A DNA stretch of 64,000 bases from DATBRC01 sp036560485 (lineage in GTDB: Bacteria; Pseudomonadota; Gammaproteobacteria; Burkholderiales; Burkholderiaceae_D), in assembly GCA_036560485.1 (NCBI GenBank), contig DATBRC010000054.1, positions 124,001 through 188,000 on the forward strand, given 5' to 3'. Below are positions 55,617 through 64,000 of this stretch, one piece after another. The notes beneath the pieces were generated by a model, which did not search any database, was not told the DNA's origin, and saw only the letters and a list, made by a program, of their open reading frames with translations. Numbering within the stretch: the first letter of the stretch is position 1; each line of letters opens with the position of its first letter. The position numbers were made by a program, and so were the translations under genes.

Positions 55617-56762
55617 ATGCAACTCAAGACAAAACGAAATCTGTTGGCCGGCGCGGCTATATTAGCATTTGCCGCCACCGCTTTCGCACAAGAACAAATC
55701 GTCAAATTGGGCCATGTCGCTCCGATGTCCGGCGGACAAGCGCACCAAGGCCGTGACAATGCCAATGGCGCTATCATGGCTGTTGAAGACTTGAATGCCA
55801 AGGGTCTCGTCATTGGCGGCAAAAAAGTGAAGTTTGAATTATTGCTGGAAGATGATGCGGCCGATCCAAAACAAGGCACGGCAGTCGCGCAAAAGCTGGT
55901 AGACGCGAAAGTCAACGGCGTGATTGGCCATTTGAATTCCGGCACTACCATACCAGCCTCCAAGATTTATTTTGATGCAGGCATTCCGCAAATTTCTCCC
56001 TCTGCAACCAACCCGCAATATACACTCCACGGCTATAACACTGCTTTCCGTGTCGTTGCCAACGATGGCCAGCTGGGCGGAACACTTGGAAAATATGCGC
56101 TCAATACACTTAAAGCTAAAAAAATTGCAGTGATTGATGACCAAACTGCTTATGGTCAAGGTGTCGCCAAGGAATTTTCCAAGTCAGCCAAAGCAGCCGG
56201 CGGCAAACTCACCGCACCACAATACACCAATGATAAAGCCACCGATTTCATGGCGATCCTGACTACCATCAAGTCAGAAAATCCAGACGTGGTTTTCTTC
56301 GGTGGCATGGATAATGTGGCGGCACCAATGCTGCGTCAAATGAAGCAACTCGGCATCAACGCAAAGTTCATGGGTGGGGATGGCATCTGTTCTACCGAAT
56401 TGTTCAAACTTGCCGGCGATGGCATGGCGGATGGACAAGTGGTATGTGCTGAAGCAGGCGGCGTCACAGGGCCGAAAGAAAAAGCGATGGAAGACTTCCA
56501 CGCACGCTACAAGAAACGATTCAATCAGGATGTCGTGCTCTATGCACCGTATGTATATGACGCGGTAATGACGATGGCTACCGCGATGAAGAATGCCAAT
56601 TCGGTCGAACCTGCGAAATACTTGCCTGCTTTGGCCAAAATCAAATATGAAGGCGTGACCGGCACAATCAGCTTTGATTCGAAAGGCGATATCAAGAATG
56701 GCGCATTAACCTTGTACACCTATAAAGCTGGCAACAAAGAGAAAATCGCCGTTGTAAAATAA
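55617..56762 (+). CDS. livK: Branched-chain amino acid ABC transporter substrate-binding protein
   Basis: 381 residues from the ATG at 55617, with GGAG before it; the frame opens at 55524. Signal peptide MQLKTKRNLLAGAAILAFAA, cleaved after AFA. Type I periplasmic binding fold: HVAPMSGGQAHQGRDNANGA, GHLNSGTTIPA, DDQTAYGQGVAKEF. Presumably supplies the LivHMGF complex encoded at 32775-36397; the two loci are 19 kb apart. Divergent from an Lrp-type gene. Confidence 0.9.
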   Translation: MQLKTKRNLLAGAAILAFAATAFAQEQIVKLGHVAPMSGGQAHQGRDNANGAIMAVEDLNAKGLVIGGKKVKFELLLEDDAADPKQGTAVAQKLVDAKVNGVIGHLNSGTTIPASKIYFDAGIPQISPSATNPQYTLHGYNTAFRVVANDGQLGGTLGKYALNTLKAKKIAVIDDQTAYGQGVAKEFSKSAKAAGGKLTAPQYTNDKATDFMAILTTIKSENPDVVFFGGMDNVAAPMLRQMKQLGINAKFMGGDGICSTELFKLAGDGMADGQVVCAEAGGVTGPKEKAMEDFHARYKKRFNQDVVLYAPYVYDAVMTMATAMKNANSVEPAKYLPALAKIKYEGVTGTISFDSKGDIKNGALTLYTYKAGNKEKIAVVK

Positions 56763-56866
56763 TTTTCTGAAAAGCGTCTGCACTCTATAATCGGACGCTT
56801 GTATTCCAATATTCAATTGCTTATTTTTCTGAATTTTGGATAGCACTCAATTCTTGCAGCAGAAAT

Positions 56867-56897
56867 AAAAAAGCGCTCATCAAGAGCGCTTTTTTTA
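56867..56897. terminator. Bidirectional intrinsic terminator
   Basis: AAAAAAGCGCTC-ATCAA-GAGCGCTTTTTTT between the convergent livK and cytochrome c genes. Confidence 0.9.
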
Positions 56898-56910
56898 TAT
56901 TTAATGCGAA

Positions 56911-57225
56911 TTATTTCAAAGACAAAATCCACTTGACCAGTGTATGCGCCTCGGCTTCATTCACTTGAGTATTTGCAGGCATCGGGATAGCGCCCCATGT
57001 GCCGCTACCGCCCTTCATCACTTTTTTAACCAATTTGTCTTCTGCGTCTTTTTGACCTGCATATTTTGCAGCGACGTCTTTATAAGCTGGGCCAACAACT
57101 TTATTGGTCACTGAATGACATGCCAGACAATTTTTTGATTTTGCCAGATCGGCAGGATCAGCAGCCATCACCGCATTAGAAACCAGTACGCCAGCAGCTA
57201 AACAAACTAACAAAGAACGTTTCAT
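56911..57225 (-). CDS. Class I cytochrome c, c551/c552-like
   Basis: 104 residues from the ATG at 57225, with GGAG six bases upstream; the frame opens at 57291. Signal peptide MKRSLLVCLAAGVLVSNAVMA. Heme motif CLACH after the signal peptide; the axial Met is in PMPAN. A soluble periplasmic electron carrier. Monocistronic with terminator behind. Confidence 0.95.
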   Translation of the reverse strand: MKRSLLVCLAAGVLVSNAVMAADPADLAKSKNCLACHSVTNKVVGPAYKDVAAKYAGQKDAEDKLVKKVMKGGSGTWGAIPMPANTQVNEAEAHTLVKWILSLK

Positions 57226-57452
57226 TGCTTTCTCCATAAAAGTGACTCGTCGCATTCTACAGCGTTTCTCATGCCATGAATTTACTATCAATATCGATAA
57301 CGCGTGATGCTTGATCCTGGTTGACCGCCAATGGCTTTCACCCTATTCTGTAGTTTGAAACAGAACATTGATTATGCATCGTGCTTTTCACCCTCCAAAA
57401 TTATTATTTAAATGGAAATGTTCTGTCAAAAATTGCGCAAAAAGGATAGGCC

Positions 57453-57686
57453 ATGTTTTTGATTATTGCGATTGCTGCACTTACAGCCTTGAAATACTTT
57501 GAAATCGGCCCGTTCGCCGATATCTCCTGGTGGTGGGTCACAGGATTGATGTTGGTTGCGTTTATCTGGTTTGAATTCATTGAAAGAATGCTCGGATTGG
57601 ATAAACGCAAAGCGCATGACGAGTCCGACAAGTTAAGAAAAGAACGTGTCAGGAAAGCCTTTGAACAACAGAACAAGAAAAAATAG
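57453..57686 (+). CDS. Small Trp-rich membrane protein, TIGR04438 type
   Basis: 77 residues. Two hydrophobic segments with WWW in ISWWWVTGLMLVAFIWFEF, then a Lys/Arg-rich cytoplasmic tail (KRKAHDESDKLRKERVRK). It resembles the TIGR04438 Trp-rich family, restricted mostly to betaproteobacteria. Function unknown. AAGGA stands before the ATG. Confidence 0.85.
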   Translation: MFLIIAIAALTALKYFEIGPFADISWWWVTGLMLVAFIWFEFIERMLGLDKRKAHDESDKLRKERVRKAFEQQNKKK

Positions 57687-57703
57687 GTCACTCGAGTAAT
57701 TAT

Positions 57704-57733
57704 AAAAAAGGCCGAATAAATTTCGGCCTTTTT
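57704..57733. terminator. Bidirectional intrinsic terminator
   Basis: AAAAAGGCCGAA-TAAAT-TTCGGCCTTTTT between the Trp-rich protein gene and ilvD (convergent). Confidence 0.92.
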
Positions 57734-57751
57734 CTTTATATCAGCAACAAA

Positions 57752-59425
57752 TCAGTCCGTCACTGCACCTTTACTGGCCGATGAAGTCAACGCCGCGAAC
57801 TTTGCCAACACGCCACGAGTGTAACGTGGCGCAGGTGCTTTCCAGTTGGCGCGGCGACGCGCGATTTCTTCATCCGGCACATTCAATTGGATCAACTGCT
57901 GATGCGCATCGATCGTGATCGAATCGCCTTCCTGAACCAATGCAATGGTGCCGCCTGCAAATGCTTCTGGTGAAACGTGGCCCACGACCATACCCCAGGT
58001 ACCGCCCGAAAAACGACCGTCCGTCACCAAGCCTACCGATTCACCCAAACCCTTGCCGATAATCGCTGAAGTAGGCGCCAACATCTCCGGCATGCCTGGT
58101 GCTCCTTTTGGTCCGAGATAACGCATGACCAATACATCGCCAGCCTTGATCTTGTCAGCCAGGATCGCATCCATCGCGCTGTATTCATCGTCGAATACGC
58201 GAGCCGGGCCAGTGATGACCGGATTTTTCAAACCTGTGATCTTGGCAACGCAACCTTCTGTCGATAGATTGCCTTTCAAAATGGCGAGGTGACCTTGTTT
58301 GTACAATGCCTTGTCGATAGTGCGAATTACGTCTTGATCGGCACGTGGCGCATCGGGCACATTCGCCAACTCTTCTGCCATCGTGCGTCCGGTGATGGTC
58401 ATGCAATCGCCGTGCAGCAAACCTGCATTCAGCAATATTTTCATTACTTGTGGAATGCCGCCGGCCTTGTGCAAATCGGTGGCGACATACTGGCCTGACG
58501 GTTTGAGGTTACACAGTACGGGCACCTTCAAACGCACGCGCTCGAAGTCGTCAATCGTCCATTCAACTTCCGCTGCATGCGCAATCGCGAGGAAATGCAG
58601 CACTGCGTTGGTGGAACCTCCGGTTGCCATGATCACCGCGACCGCGTTCTCGATCGACTTGCGCGTGATGATGTCGCGCGGCTTCAAGTCCTTCTTGACG
58701 GCCTCGACCAGCACGCGTGCCGATTCCGCTGCGGAGCCGGTTTTCTCATCATCCGGATTGGCCATCGTGGATGAATACAACAACGACATACCGAGCGCCT
58801 CAAACGACGATGACATCGTGTTCGCTGTGTACATGCCGCCGCATGAGCCGGATGATGGGCATGCATTGCGCTCAATACCATCGAAGTCTTCCTGCGACAT
58901 GCGACCTGCACTGAATTCACCGACCGCTTCAAACGCGGACACGATGGTCAAATCCTTGCCCTTCCAATTGCCAGGCTTGATCGTGCCACCGTAGACATAA
59001 ATACTTGGCACATTGGTGCGAGCCATTGCAATCATGCCGCCCGGCATATTCTTGTCGCAGCCACCGATCACCACGCAGCCATCCATCCATTGGCCGTTCA
59101 CTGCAGTCTCGATACAGTCAGCGATCACTTCGCGCGAGATCAGCGAATACTTCATGCCTTCAGTGCCCATCGACATGCCGTCGGAAATGGTTGGCGTACC
59201 GAATACTTGCGGATTGGCACCGGCAGTTTTAATGGTAGAAATCGCAATATCGGCCAACTTTTGCAAGCCGGAATTACATGGCGTAATGGTCGAATGGCCA
59301 TTGGCAATGCCGATCATCGGCTTGTCGAAATCTTCCTTCTGATAGCCCATCGCGTAATACATGGAACGGTTGGGGCTGCGCGACACGCCCTGGGTAATGT
59401 TTTTTGAGCGACGGTTAAATGCCAT
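57752..59425 (-). CDS. ilvD: Dihydroxy-acid dehydratase
   Basis: 557 residues from the ATG at 59425, with GGAGG upstream; the frame opens at 59470. Third step of valine and isoleucine synthesis. Iron-sulfur Cys residues are in PCNSGL, GGCDKNMPG and PSSGSCGGMYTANTM. Divergent from the LysR gene; the 288-bp gap holds a palindromic repeat. Confidence 0.97.
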   Translation of the reverse strand: MAFNRRSKNITQGVSRSPNRSMYYAMGYQKEDFDKPMIGIANGHSTITPCNSGLQKLADIAISTIKTAGANPQVFGTPTISDGMSMGTEGMKYSLISREVIADCIETAVNGQWMDGCVVIGGCDKNMPGGMIAMARTNVPSIYVYGGTIKPGNWKGKDLTIVSAFEAVGEFSAGRMSQEDFDGIERNACPSSGSCGGMYTANTMSSSFEALGMSLLYSSTMANPDDEKTGSAAESARVLVEAVKKDLKPRDIITRKSIENAVAVIMATGGSTNAVLHFLAIAHAAEVEWTIDDFERVRLKVPVLCNLKPSGQYVATDLHKAGGIPQVMKILLNAGLLHGDCMTITGRTMAEELANVPDAPRADQDVIRTIDKALYKQGHLAILKGNLSTEGCVAKITGLKNPVITGPARVFDDEYSAMDAILADKIKAGDVLVMRYLGPKGAPGMPEMLAPTSAIIGKGLGESVGLVTDGRFSGGTWGMVVGHVSPEAFAGGTIALVQEGDSITIDAHQQLIQLNVPDEEIARRRANWKAPAPRYTRGVLAKFAALTSSASKGAVTD

Positions 59426-59483
59426 GATGCCTCCGGGATAAAAAAATAAAATTTGCCTATTACACACCACAGATTCCTGAACT

Positions 59484-59595
59484 GTCGTCCCAGCGAAAGC
59501 TGGGATCCAGCGTCTTTTTTAACAACGCCGGCGATACCGTCCATCAGGGATTCTGCTTATACAAGCCACTGGGTCCCAGCTTTCGCTGGGATGGC
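59484..59595. repeat. Palindromic intergenic repeat R3
   Basis: CCCAGCGAAAGCTGGGATCC at the left and its near-complement GGTCCCAGCTTTCGCTGGGA at the right, each with an internal palindrome. Same design as the 82-bp repeats at 6635 and 38485, but with a different core sequence. Confidence 0.85.
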
Positions 59596-59713
59596 GCATG
59601 CTGCGGCGCACATGTCGCGCACACGCAAGAAAATTCAGCGAAGAAGCGTAGCTTGCCTTGCGCAAAGCCATGTGTCAAATATATGATTCAGTGTCGATTG
59701 ATATGAATTGCAT

Positions 59714-60610
59714 ATGAATATTGAATTGAGGCAATTACGCTATTTTGTTGCTGTCGCTGAAGAAATGCACTTCGGCCGCGCGGCCTTGCGGCTGCATATG
59801 ACGCAGCCGCCTCTTTCACAAACCATTCAATCGTTAGAGGCATCGCTGGGCGCCCCGCTCTTTTACCGAACACAGCGTAGCGTGTCATTGACGCCAGCCG
59901 GACTTGCACTGTTGCCGGAAGCGCGCCGCATCTTGTTGCAGGCGGAAGGCTTGCCTGACATCGCGCGCCGCGCCGCTGCGGGCGAATCCGGCCGTCTCTC
60001 GCTGGCATTCGTGTCGACAGCAGATTACAGCGTGCTGCCGCCGTTCCTGCGTGAATTCCGAGAACGCTATCCACAAGTACAAATCGATTTGCGTGAAGCA
60101 ACCTCTGATGTGCAATTGGAAGAATTACTGCAAGGCCGCATCGACGTCGGCTTGTTGATCCCGCCCTTGCCTGATAAAGCAAAAACGGAACTGGAATATG
60201 CTTCCGTCCTTTCCGAATCACTGATCCTTGCAGCGCCTAAAGGTCTCAAGACTTTGCGTGGCAAAAGCAGCGTGTCGTTGAAAACATTAACCGATATGCC
60301 ACTGATTATTTTTCCGCGCCGCATCGCACCGGCATTCCACGATGCGATTCTAGCTTGCTTCCACGATGCAGGGCTGACACCACGCATCGGCCAGGAAGCG
60401 ATTCAGATGCAAACCATCGTCGGGCTGGTATCAGCAGGTATGGGCATCGCACTTGTGCCACAATCTGTGTCAAATTTAAACCGCACCGGTGTTGAATACA
60501 AACCGTTGACCGGGAAAACACCGTTAGTGGAAACCGGCTTGGCTTGGCGACGTGATAATACGTCGCCGGTGCTGCGCGCATTCCTCGACTTACTCAGAAA
60601 GAAACGATAA
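59714..60610 (+). CDS. LysR family transcriptional regulator
   Basis: 298 residues from the ATG at 59714 (a TTG at 59708 opens the frame). Winged helix-turn-helix: MNIELRQLRYFVAVAEEMHF, then LHMTQPPLSQTIQSLEASLG. Effector domain follows; IRQEA-like GQEAIQMQTIVGLVSAGMGI near the C-terminus. Divergent from ilvD and abutting lgt (TAA then ATG), a usual order in related genomes. Target may be ilvD or a distant gene; unproven. Confidence 0.92.
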   Translation: MNIELRQLRYFVAVAEEMHFGRAALRLHMTQPPLSQTIQSLEASLGAPLFYRTQRSVSLTPAGLALLPEARRILLQAEGLPDIARRAAAGESGRLSLAFVSTADYSVLPPFLREFRERYPQVQIDLREATSDVQLEELLQGRIDVGLLIPPLPDKAKTELEYASVLSESLILAAPKGLKTLRGKSSVSLKTLTDMPLIIFPRRIAPAFHDAILACFHDAGLTPRIGQEAIQMQTIVGLVSAGMGIALVPQSVSNLNRTGVEYKPLTGKTPLVETGLAWRRDNTSPVLRAFLDLLRKKR

Positions 60611-61432
60611 ATGCTGATTCATCCCCTTCCCAATCCCATTGCGTTTTCAATCGGACCGCTTTCCGTCCACTGGTATGGACTGATGTATCTGGTAGGGTTC
60701 ATCCAGTTTATTGCGCTTGGTAGAGTACGCATCCGCCAACCGCATATTGCCGCGGTCGGCTGGAAGAAAGAAGACCTGGATGACATGCTGTTCTATGGTG
60801 TGTTAGGCGTCGTGCTTGGCGGACGCTTGGGCGAAGTATTGTTCTACAGCCCCGCATATTACTTCTCACATCCGCTGCAGATTTTCGCAATTTGGAAAGG
60901 CGGCATGTCATTTCACGGCGGCTTTCTTGGCGTGATGATTGCCATGTATATCTGGGGGCGCAAAAACAGCCGCAACCTGATGGACATCATGGACTTCATT
61001 GCACCGCTGGTCCCGCTCGGTTATGCAGCAGGACGCATCGGCAATTTCATCAATGCAGAATTACCGGGCCGCATAGCGGATGCATCTCTGCCGTGGGCAA
61101 TGTGGTGGCCCAACGTCGATCAACTACCGGTGCCACGCCATCCATCGCCGATTTATCAAGCACTGGTTGACGGTGTACTGTTGTTTATCATCTTGTGGAT
61201 TTTCGCACGCAAACCGCGACCCAGAATGGCGGTCAGCGGCATGTTCTCGCTGCTGTATGGCTGCGCACGGTTTTTCACCGAATATTTTCGCGTACCCGAC
61301 TATAACGTGTCGTTTGCCGGCATCACGATTTCTGCAGGACAAATGCTGTCTGTGCCGATGATCGTATTGGGAATTGTTTTGCTATTCATCGCATATAGAA
61401 TGAAAACGCCTGCCGCCCCGCCAACTAAATAA
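60611..61432 (+). CDS. lgt: Prolipoprotein diacylglyceryl transferase
   Basis: 273 residues, around seven membrane segments. First step of lipoprotein maturation: transfers diacylglycerol to the lipobox Cys. Signatures: MSFHGGFLGVM and the Lgt motif GRIGNFINAELPGR. Starts immediately after the LysR stop. LspA, the next enzyme, is at 18701-19210. Confidence 0.96.
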   Translation: MLIHPLPNPIAFSIGPLSVHWYGLMYLVGFIQFIALGRVRIRQPHIAAVGWKKEDLDDMLFYGVLGVVLGGRLGEVLFYSPAYYFSHPLQIFAIWKGGMSFHGGFLGVMIAMYIWGRKNSRNLMDIMDFIAPLVPLGYAAGRIGNFINAELPGRIADASLPWAMWWPNVDQLPVPRHPSPIYQALVDGVLLFIILWIFARKPRPRMAVSGMFSLLYGCARFFTEYFRVPDYNVSFAGITISAGQMLSVPMIVLGIVLLFIAYRMKTPAAPPTK

Positions 61433-61485
61433 AACAAACTATCTCCAAAATTAATTTATTCAATCAAGCCAAGTCCACTATCAAC

Positions 61486-62994
61486 ATGAACGCCAATCTT
61501 TACGCCCTGTTTGAATCGCACTTCCCGCAAGATAAATCGGCCTGCTGCATCGAGACGCACGACGGAAAATATTATTCCTGGCTGGACCTGCAGCGGGCAA
61601 CCGCAAAGATGGCGAACTTGCTGGCATCGCTCGATTTACCGAAAGATTCGCGCATCGCAGTCCAGGTTGAAAAGTCGCCGGAAGCGCTGATGCTTTACAT
61701 GGCAACGTTGCAAGCCGGTTACGTCTATTTGCCGCTTAACACCGCATATCGCGCAGCAGAGATCGAATACTTCATCGGCAATGCAGAACCGGTAGTCGTC
61801 GTCTGTTCGCCCGATAATTTCGGATGGGTATCACAGGCCGCATTCAAGTCCGGCACCAAGCATGTGTTCACACTCGGCGAGCGTCGCAATGGTTCATTGC
61901 TGGAGCGCGCGATCCATCAACCAGACACATTCGAGACCGTTGAAAAACACCCGGACGATCTCGCTGCGATTTTGTACACGTCCGGCACCACTGGCCGCAG
62001 CAAAGGCGCAATGCTGACGCATGACAACCTCGCTTCGAACGCCCAGGTCTTGCACGATGTATGGCGCTGGCAAAAAGGCGATGTGCTGCTGCATGCACTG
62101 CCGCTGTTTCACGTACACGGCTTGTTCGTTGCATCGCATGGCGCACTGATCAATGGCAGCAAAATGATCTTCTTGCCGAAGTTCGATAATGCCGATGTGA
62201 TCAAGCATTTGCAGCGCTCAACCGTTTTCATGGGCGTACCGACATACTACGTTCGCTTGTTGGCCGATCCCGCGTTTGGTCAATCAGTTTGCCAAAATAT
62301 GCGGCTGTTCATTTCCGGCTCCGCACCTCTGCTGCTTGACACATTCAACGAATTTAGCAAGCGCACCGGGCACACGATTCTGGAACGCTACGGCATGAGC
62401 GAAACGACGATGCTGGTTTCCAATCCTTATCTTGATGAACGCATCGGCGGCACCGTCGGTTTGCCCTTGCCGAGCGTATCCGTGCGCGTTGTCAGAAGTG
62501 ATGGCACCCTTTGCGTTACAGAAGAGATCGGCGACATCCAGGTGGCAGGGCCAAATGTGTTCAAAGGCTATTGGCGCATGCCGGAGAAGACGGCGGAAGA
62601 ATTCACAACCGATGGTTACTTCAAGACTGGTGATGTCGGCAAGTTCGGCAAAAATGGTTATCTGTCGATCGTCGGCCGCAGCAAGGATTTGATTATCTCG
62701 GGTGGTTATAACGTCTATCCGAAAGAGATTGAATCATTTATTGATGAGATTGATGGCGTGGTCGAGTCAGCGGTGATTGGCGTACCGCATAAGGATTATG
62801 GTGAAGCGGTGACAGCTGTGGTTGTCGCGAAGCCGCATGCAAAAATTTCCGAGGCAGATGTAATCGCAGTGTTGAAAGTAAAGATTGCAAATTTCAAAGT
62901 GCCAAAGCGTGTGTTTTTCTTGAATGACTTACCGAGAAATACTATGGGTAAGGTGCAGAAAAATATATTGCGTGAACAATTCAAAACCGGATGA
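61486..62994 (+). CDS. matB: Malonyl-CoA synthetase-like AMP-binding enzyme
   Basis: 502 residues. ANL superfamily: ILYTSGTTGRSKGAMLTHDN (P-loop), ERYGMSET, GYFKTGDVG and the catalytic Lys in PRNTMGKVQKNI. Length and motifs resemble MatB, which makes malonyl-CoA from malonate, ATP and CoA; other short-chain acyl-CoA synthetases remain possible. No malonate decarboxylase genes adjacent. Confidence 0.85.
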   Translation: MNANLYALFESHFPQDKSACCIETHDGKYYSWLDLQRATAKMANLLASLDLPKDSRIAVQVEKSPEALMLYMATLQAGYVYLPLNTAYRAAEIEYFIGNAEPVVVVCSPDNFGWVSQAAFKSGTKHVFTLGERRNGSLLERAIHQPDTFETVEKHPDDLAAILYTSGTTGRSKGAMLTHDNLASNAQVLHDVWRWQKGDVLLHALPLFHVHGLFVASHGALINGSKMIFLPKFDNADVIKHLQRSTVFMGVPTYYVRLLADPAFGQSVCQNMRLFISGSAPLLLDTFNEFSKRTGHTILERYGMSETTMLVSNPYLDERIGGTVGLPLPSVSVRVVRSDGTLCVTEEIGDIQVAGPNVFKGYWRMPEKTAEEFTTDGYFKTGDVGKFGKNGYLSIVGRSKDLIISGGYNVYPKEIESFIDEIDGVVESAVIGVPHKDYGEAVTAVVVAKPHAKISEADVIAVLKVKIANFKVPKRVFFLNDLPRNTMGKVQKNILREQFKTG

Positions 62995-63013
62995 AGGAAT
63001 ATTTATTCCGATA

Positions 63014-63189
63014 GTAGGGCGTCAATAAGCGAAGCGCATTGCGCCGCATGATTGGCACCTAACTTACTTCTTGTCTTTAAACGTAATGGCAACTTGCAAT
63101 TCTTTGGCAATGCTGCAGTAATATGTGGCAAAAGCGCTAAATGTTTAGCCATCATACGGCGCAATGCGCTTCGCTTATTGACGCCCTAC
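63014..63189. repeat. 176-bp MITE-like element with 39-bp terminal inverted repeats
   Basis: Arms 63014-63052 and 63151-63189 match over 39 positions with one mismatch. They begin GTAGGGCGTCAATAAGCG and contain GGCGCAATGCGCTTCGC. The 98-bp interior has no ORF or evident fold. The form fits a miniature inverted-repeat element. Its terminal sequence is of a kind seen in many proteobacterial genomes. Confidence 0.85.
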
Positions 63190-63240
63190 GACTTACGGCT
63201 TTGTATGACTAAGTAATTATTAAACGAAGAATCAATTTGC

Positions 63241-63807
63241 ATGCGTAACCTAACCCTTATTTTCTTCTTAATTGCGACACCTTACATCTCTACTATAGCA
63301 GCTGATGACGATTATTCTAACGAACATACGATTAGGGCATCAGACATACCAAGCAATGCACCACAATTTGAAAAATATCCCGCCACTGAAAAATTCAGAG
63401 GATCAGTCGCAGCACCTAATATCCGAAGTCATCCACGCTCACGAATGTTTCAAACTATGATCCGTCAAGGTGCAAAAGACGGCCCGAATTTTGCGGGACA
63501 TTACACAATAGTTTTTTGGGGTTGCGGAACAAGTTGTGCTTCGTTAGCGATAGTAGACACAAACACAGGAAAAGTTTTTCATCCACAAAATCTTCAAACT
63601 ATTGATAATATCAACGTCGACTTCGACGAGTTGGAAAAACCCGATGGGCGCCTAATAAAATTCAAGCTCGACAGCAAATTGCTTATCGTATTTGGCGGCA
63701 TCAATGAGGAACCCACGATGCGGGGAATCTCATATTTTGTTTGGGAAAATGAGAAACTTCGCCGTATTCGTTTTGTGCACAAACCCTATGGGTGGTCCGC
63801 GAACTAA
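63241..63807 (+). CDS. Hypothetical secreted protein
   Basis: 188 residues. Signal peptide (about 1-21, TPYISTIAA). Core NFAGHYTIVFWGCGTSCASLA with two Cys that could form a disulfide, followed by IVDTNTGKVF and LLIVFGGINEE. Recurrent in proteobacteria as an uncharacterised protein, but I know no function. AT-richer than neighbours and preceded by the MITE-like element; may be transferred. Confidence 0.75.
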   Translation: MRNLTLIFFLIATPYISTIAADDDYSNEHTIRASDIPSNAPQFEKYPATEKFRGSVAAPNIRSHPRSRMFQTMIRQGAKDGPNFAGHYTIVFWGCGTSCASLAIVDTNTGKVFHPQNLQTIDNINVDFDELEKPDGRLIKFKLDSKLLIVFGGINEEPTMRGISYFVWENEKLRRIRFVHKPYGWSAN

Positions 63808-63917
63808 TTCGATAGTCACGTGCCTTATACATAACCGCACGGCCTCTCATCTTACTAAGTTGCACTCGCTTTACAAAGCACAGAATAGCTAATCAGATCA
63901 CAATTGACTGCCCCCAT

Positions 63918-64000
63918 TTATTTCCCAACCATCTTCTGAATAACCTTCCACTCCGCAGCAGTCACCGGCGTAATCGAAAGCCGATTCCCCTTCCGCAGTA
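63918..64000 (-). CDS. EVE-domain protein, C-terminal part only
   Basis: Only the last 27 codons are visible; the gene runs off the right edge. The translated end LRKGNRLSITPVTAAEWKVI fits the C-terminus of EVE (PUA-like) domain proteins, which bind modified bases. The stop is TAA at 63918-63920. Confidence 0.7.
   Translation of the reverse strand, partial: LRKGNRLSITPVTAAEWKVIQKMVGK

Noticed and set aside
1..64000. CRISPR arrays, tRNA or rRNA genes, complete insertion sequences
   Set aside because: No regularly spaced direct repeats, cloverleaf-like sequences or transposase motifs were seen on reading.

Overview
The window is a gene-dense stretch of betaproteobacterial chromosome, most likely from the Oxalobacteraceae (Herminiimonas/Janthinobacterium type). 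This assignment rests on gene content: a lipoyl-domain-bearing E3 in the pyruvate dehydrogenase operon, a betaproteobacterial proteasome homologue (BPH), a small Trp-rich protein of the TIGR04438 type, holC, and an ntrBC cluster downstream of glnA. No tRNA, rRNA, CRISPR array, prophage or complete transposase gene was seen.

Layout. 1-6.5 kb: 3' part of glnE, a lipoprotein, fpr, serA and a duplicated-half membrane protein. 6.6-9.9 kb: a palindromic repeat, then the tkt-gap operon (minus strand). 10.3-13.6 kb: a periplasmic binding protein followed by a membrane GGDEF-EAL enzyme. 13.7-22 kb: rsmE, ribF, ileS, lspA, coaBC, dut and an M48-like lipoprotein with a broken zinc site. 22-26 kb: an unrecognised protein, clpA/clpS and a cold-shock gene. 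26-31.5 kb: ntrC, ntrB, a DUF4124 protein and glnA, with an NtrC-type box upstream of glnA; together with glnE this covers transcriptional and covalent control of glutamine synthetase. 32-36.4 kb: an FAH-family hydrolase and the livHMGF permease and ATPase genes; the binding protein lies apart at 55.6 kb. 36.5-40 kb: divergent SDR and CDP-glucoseen-type reductase genes, then argD behind a putative attenuator. 40.3-41.9 kb: GNAT, PaiB-like and a small ORF. 41.9-48.5 kb: the PDH operon aceE-aceF-BPH-lpd. 48.8-53.4 kb: folD, prlC, a DUF4124/glutaredoxin protein, holC and a partner. 53.5-64 kb: dadA, an Lrp/AsnC regulator, livK, cytochrome c, the Trp-rich protein, ilvD, a LysR regulator, lgt, matB, an unknown secreted protein and the edge of an EVE-domain gene.

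The most interesting signals are non-coding. (1) Two related, hyperstructured elements (26003-26168 and 40041-40311) share terminal inverted repeats and a central hairpin whose stem differs between copies by compensatory changes. (2) Upstream of argD lie a sigma-70-type promoter, a 22-codon ORF with tandem Arg codons starting at the predicted +1, an alternative (antiterminator) pairing and an intrinsic terminator, which together look like arginine-responsive attenuation. (3) A 176-bp MITE-like element lies at 63014-63189. (4) Several families of dispersed intergenic palindromes are present. Among proteins, the BPH gene inside the PDH operon and the recent duplication of a lipoyl-domain segment between aceF and lpd stand out.
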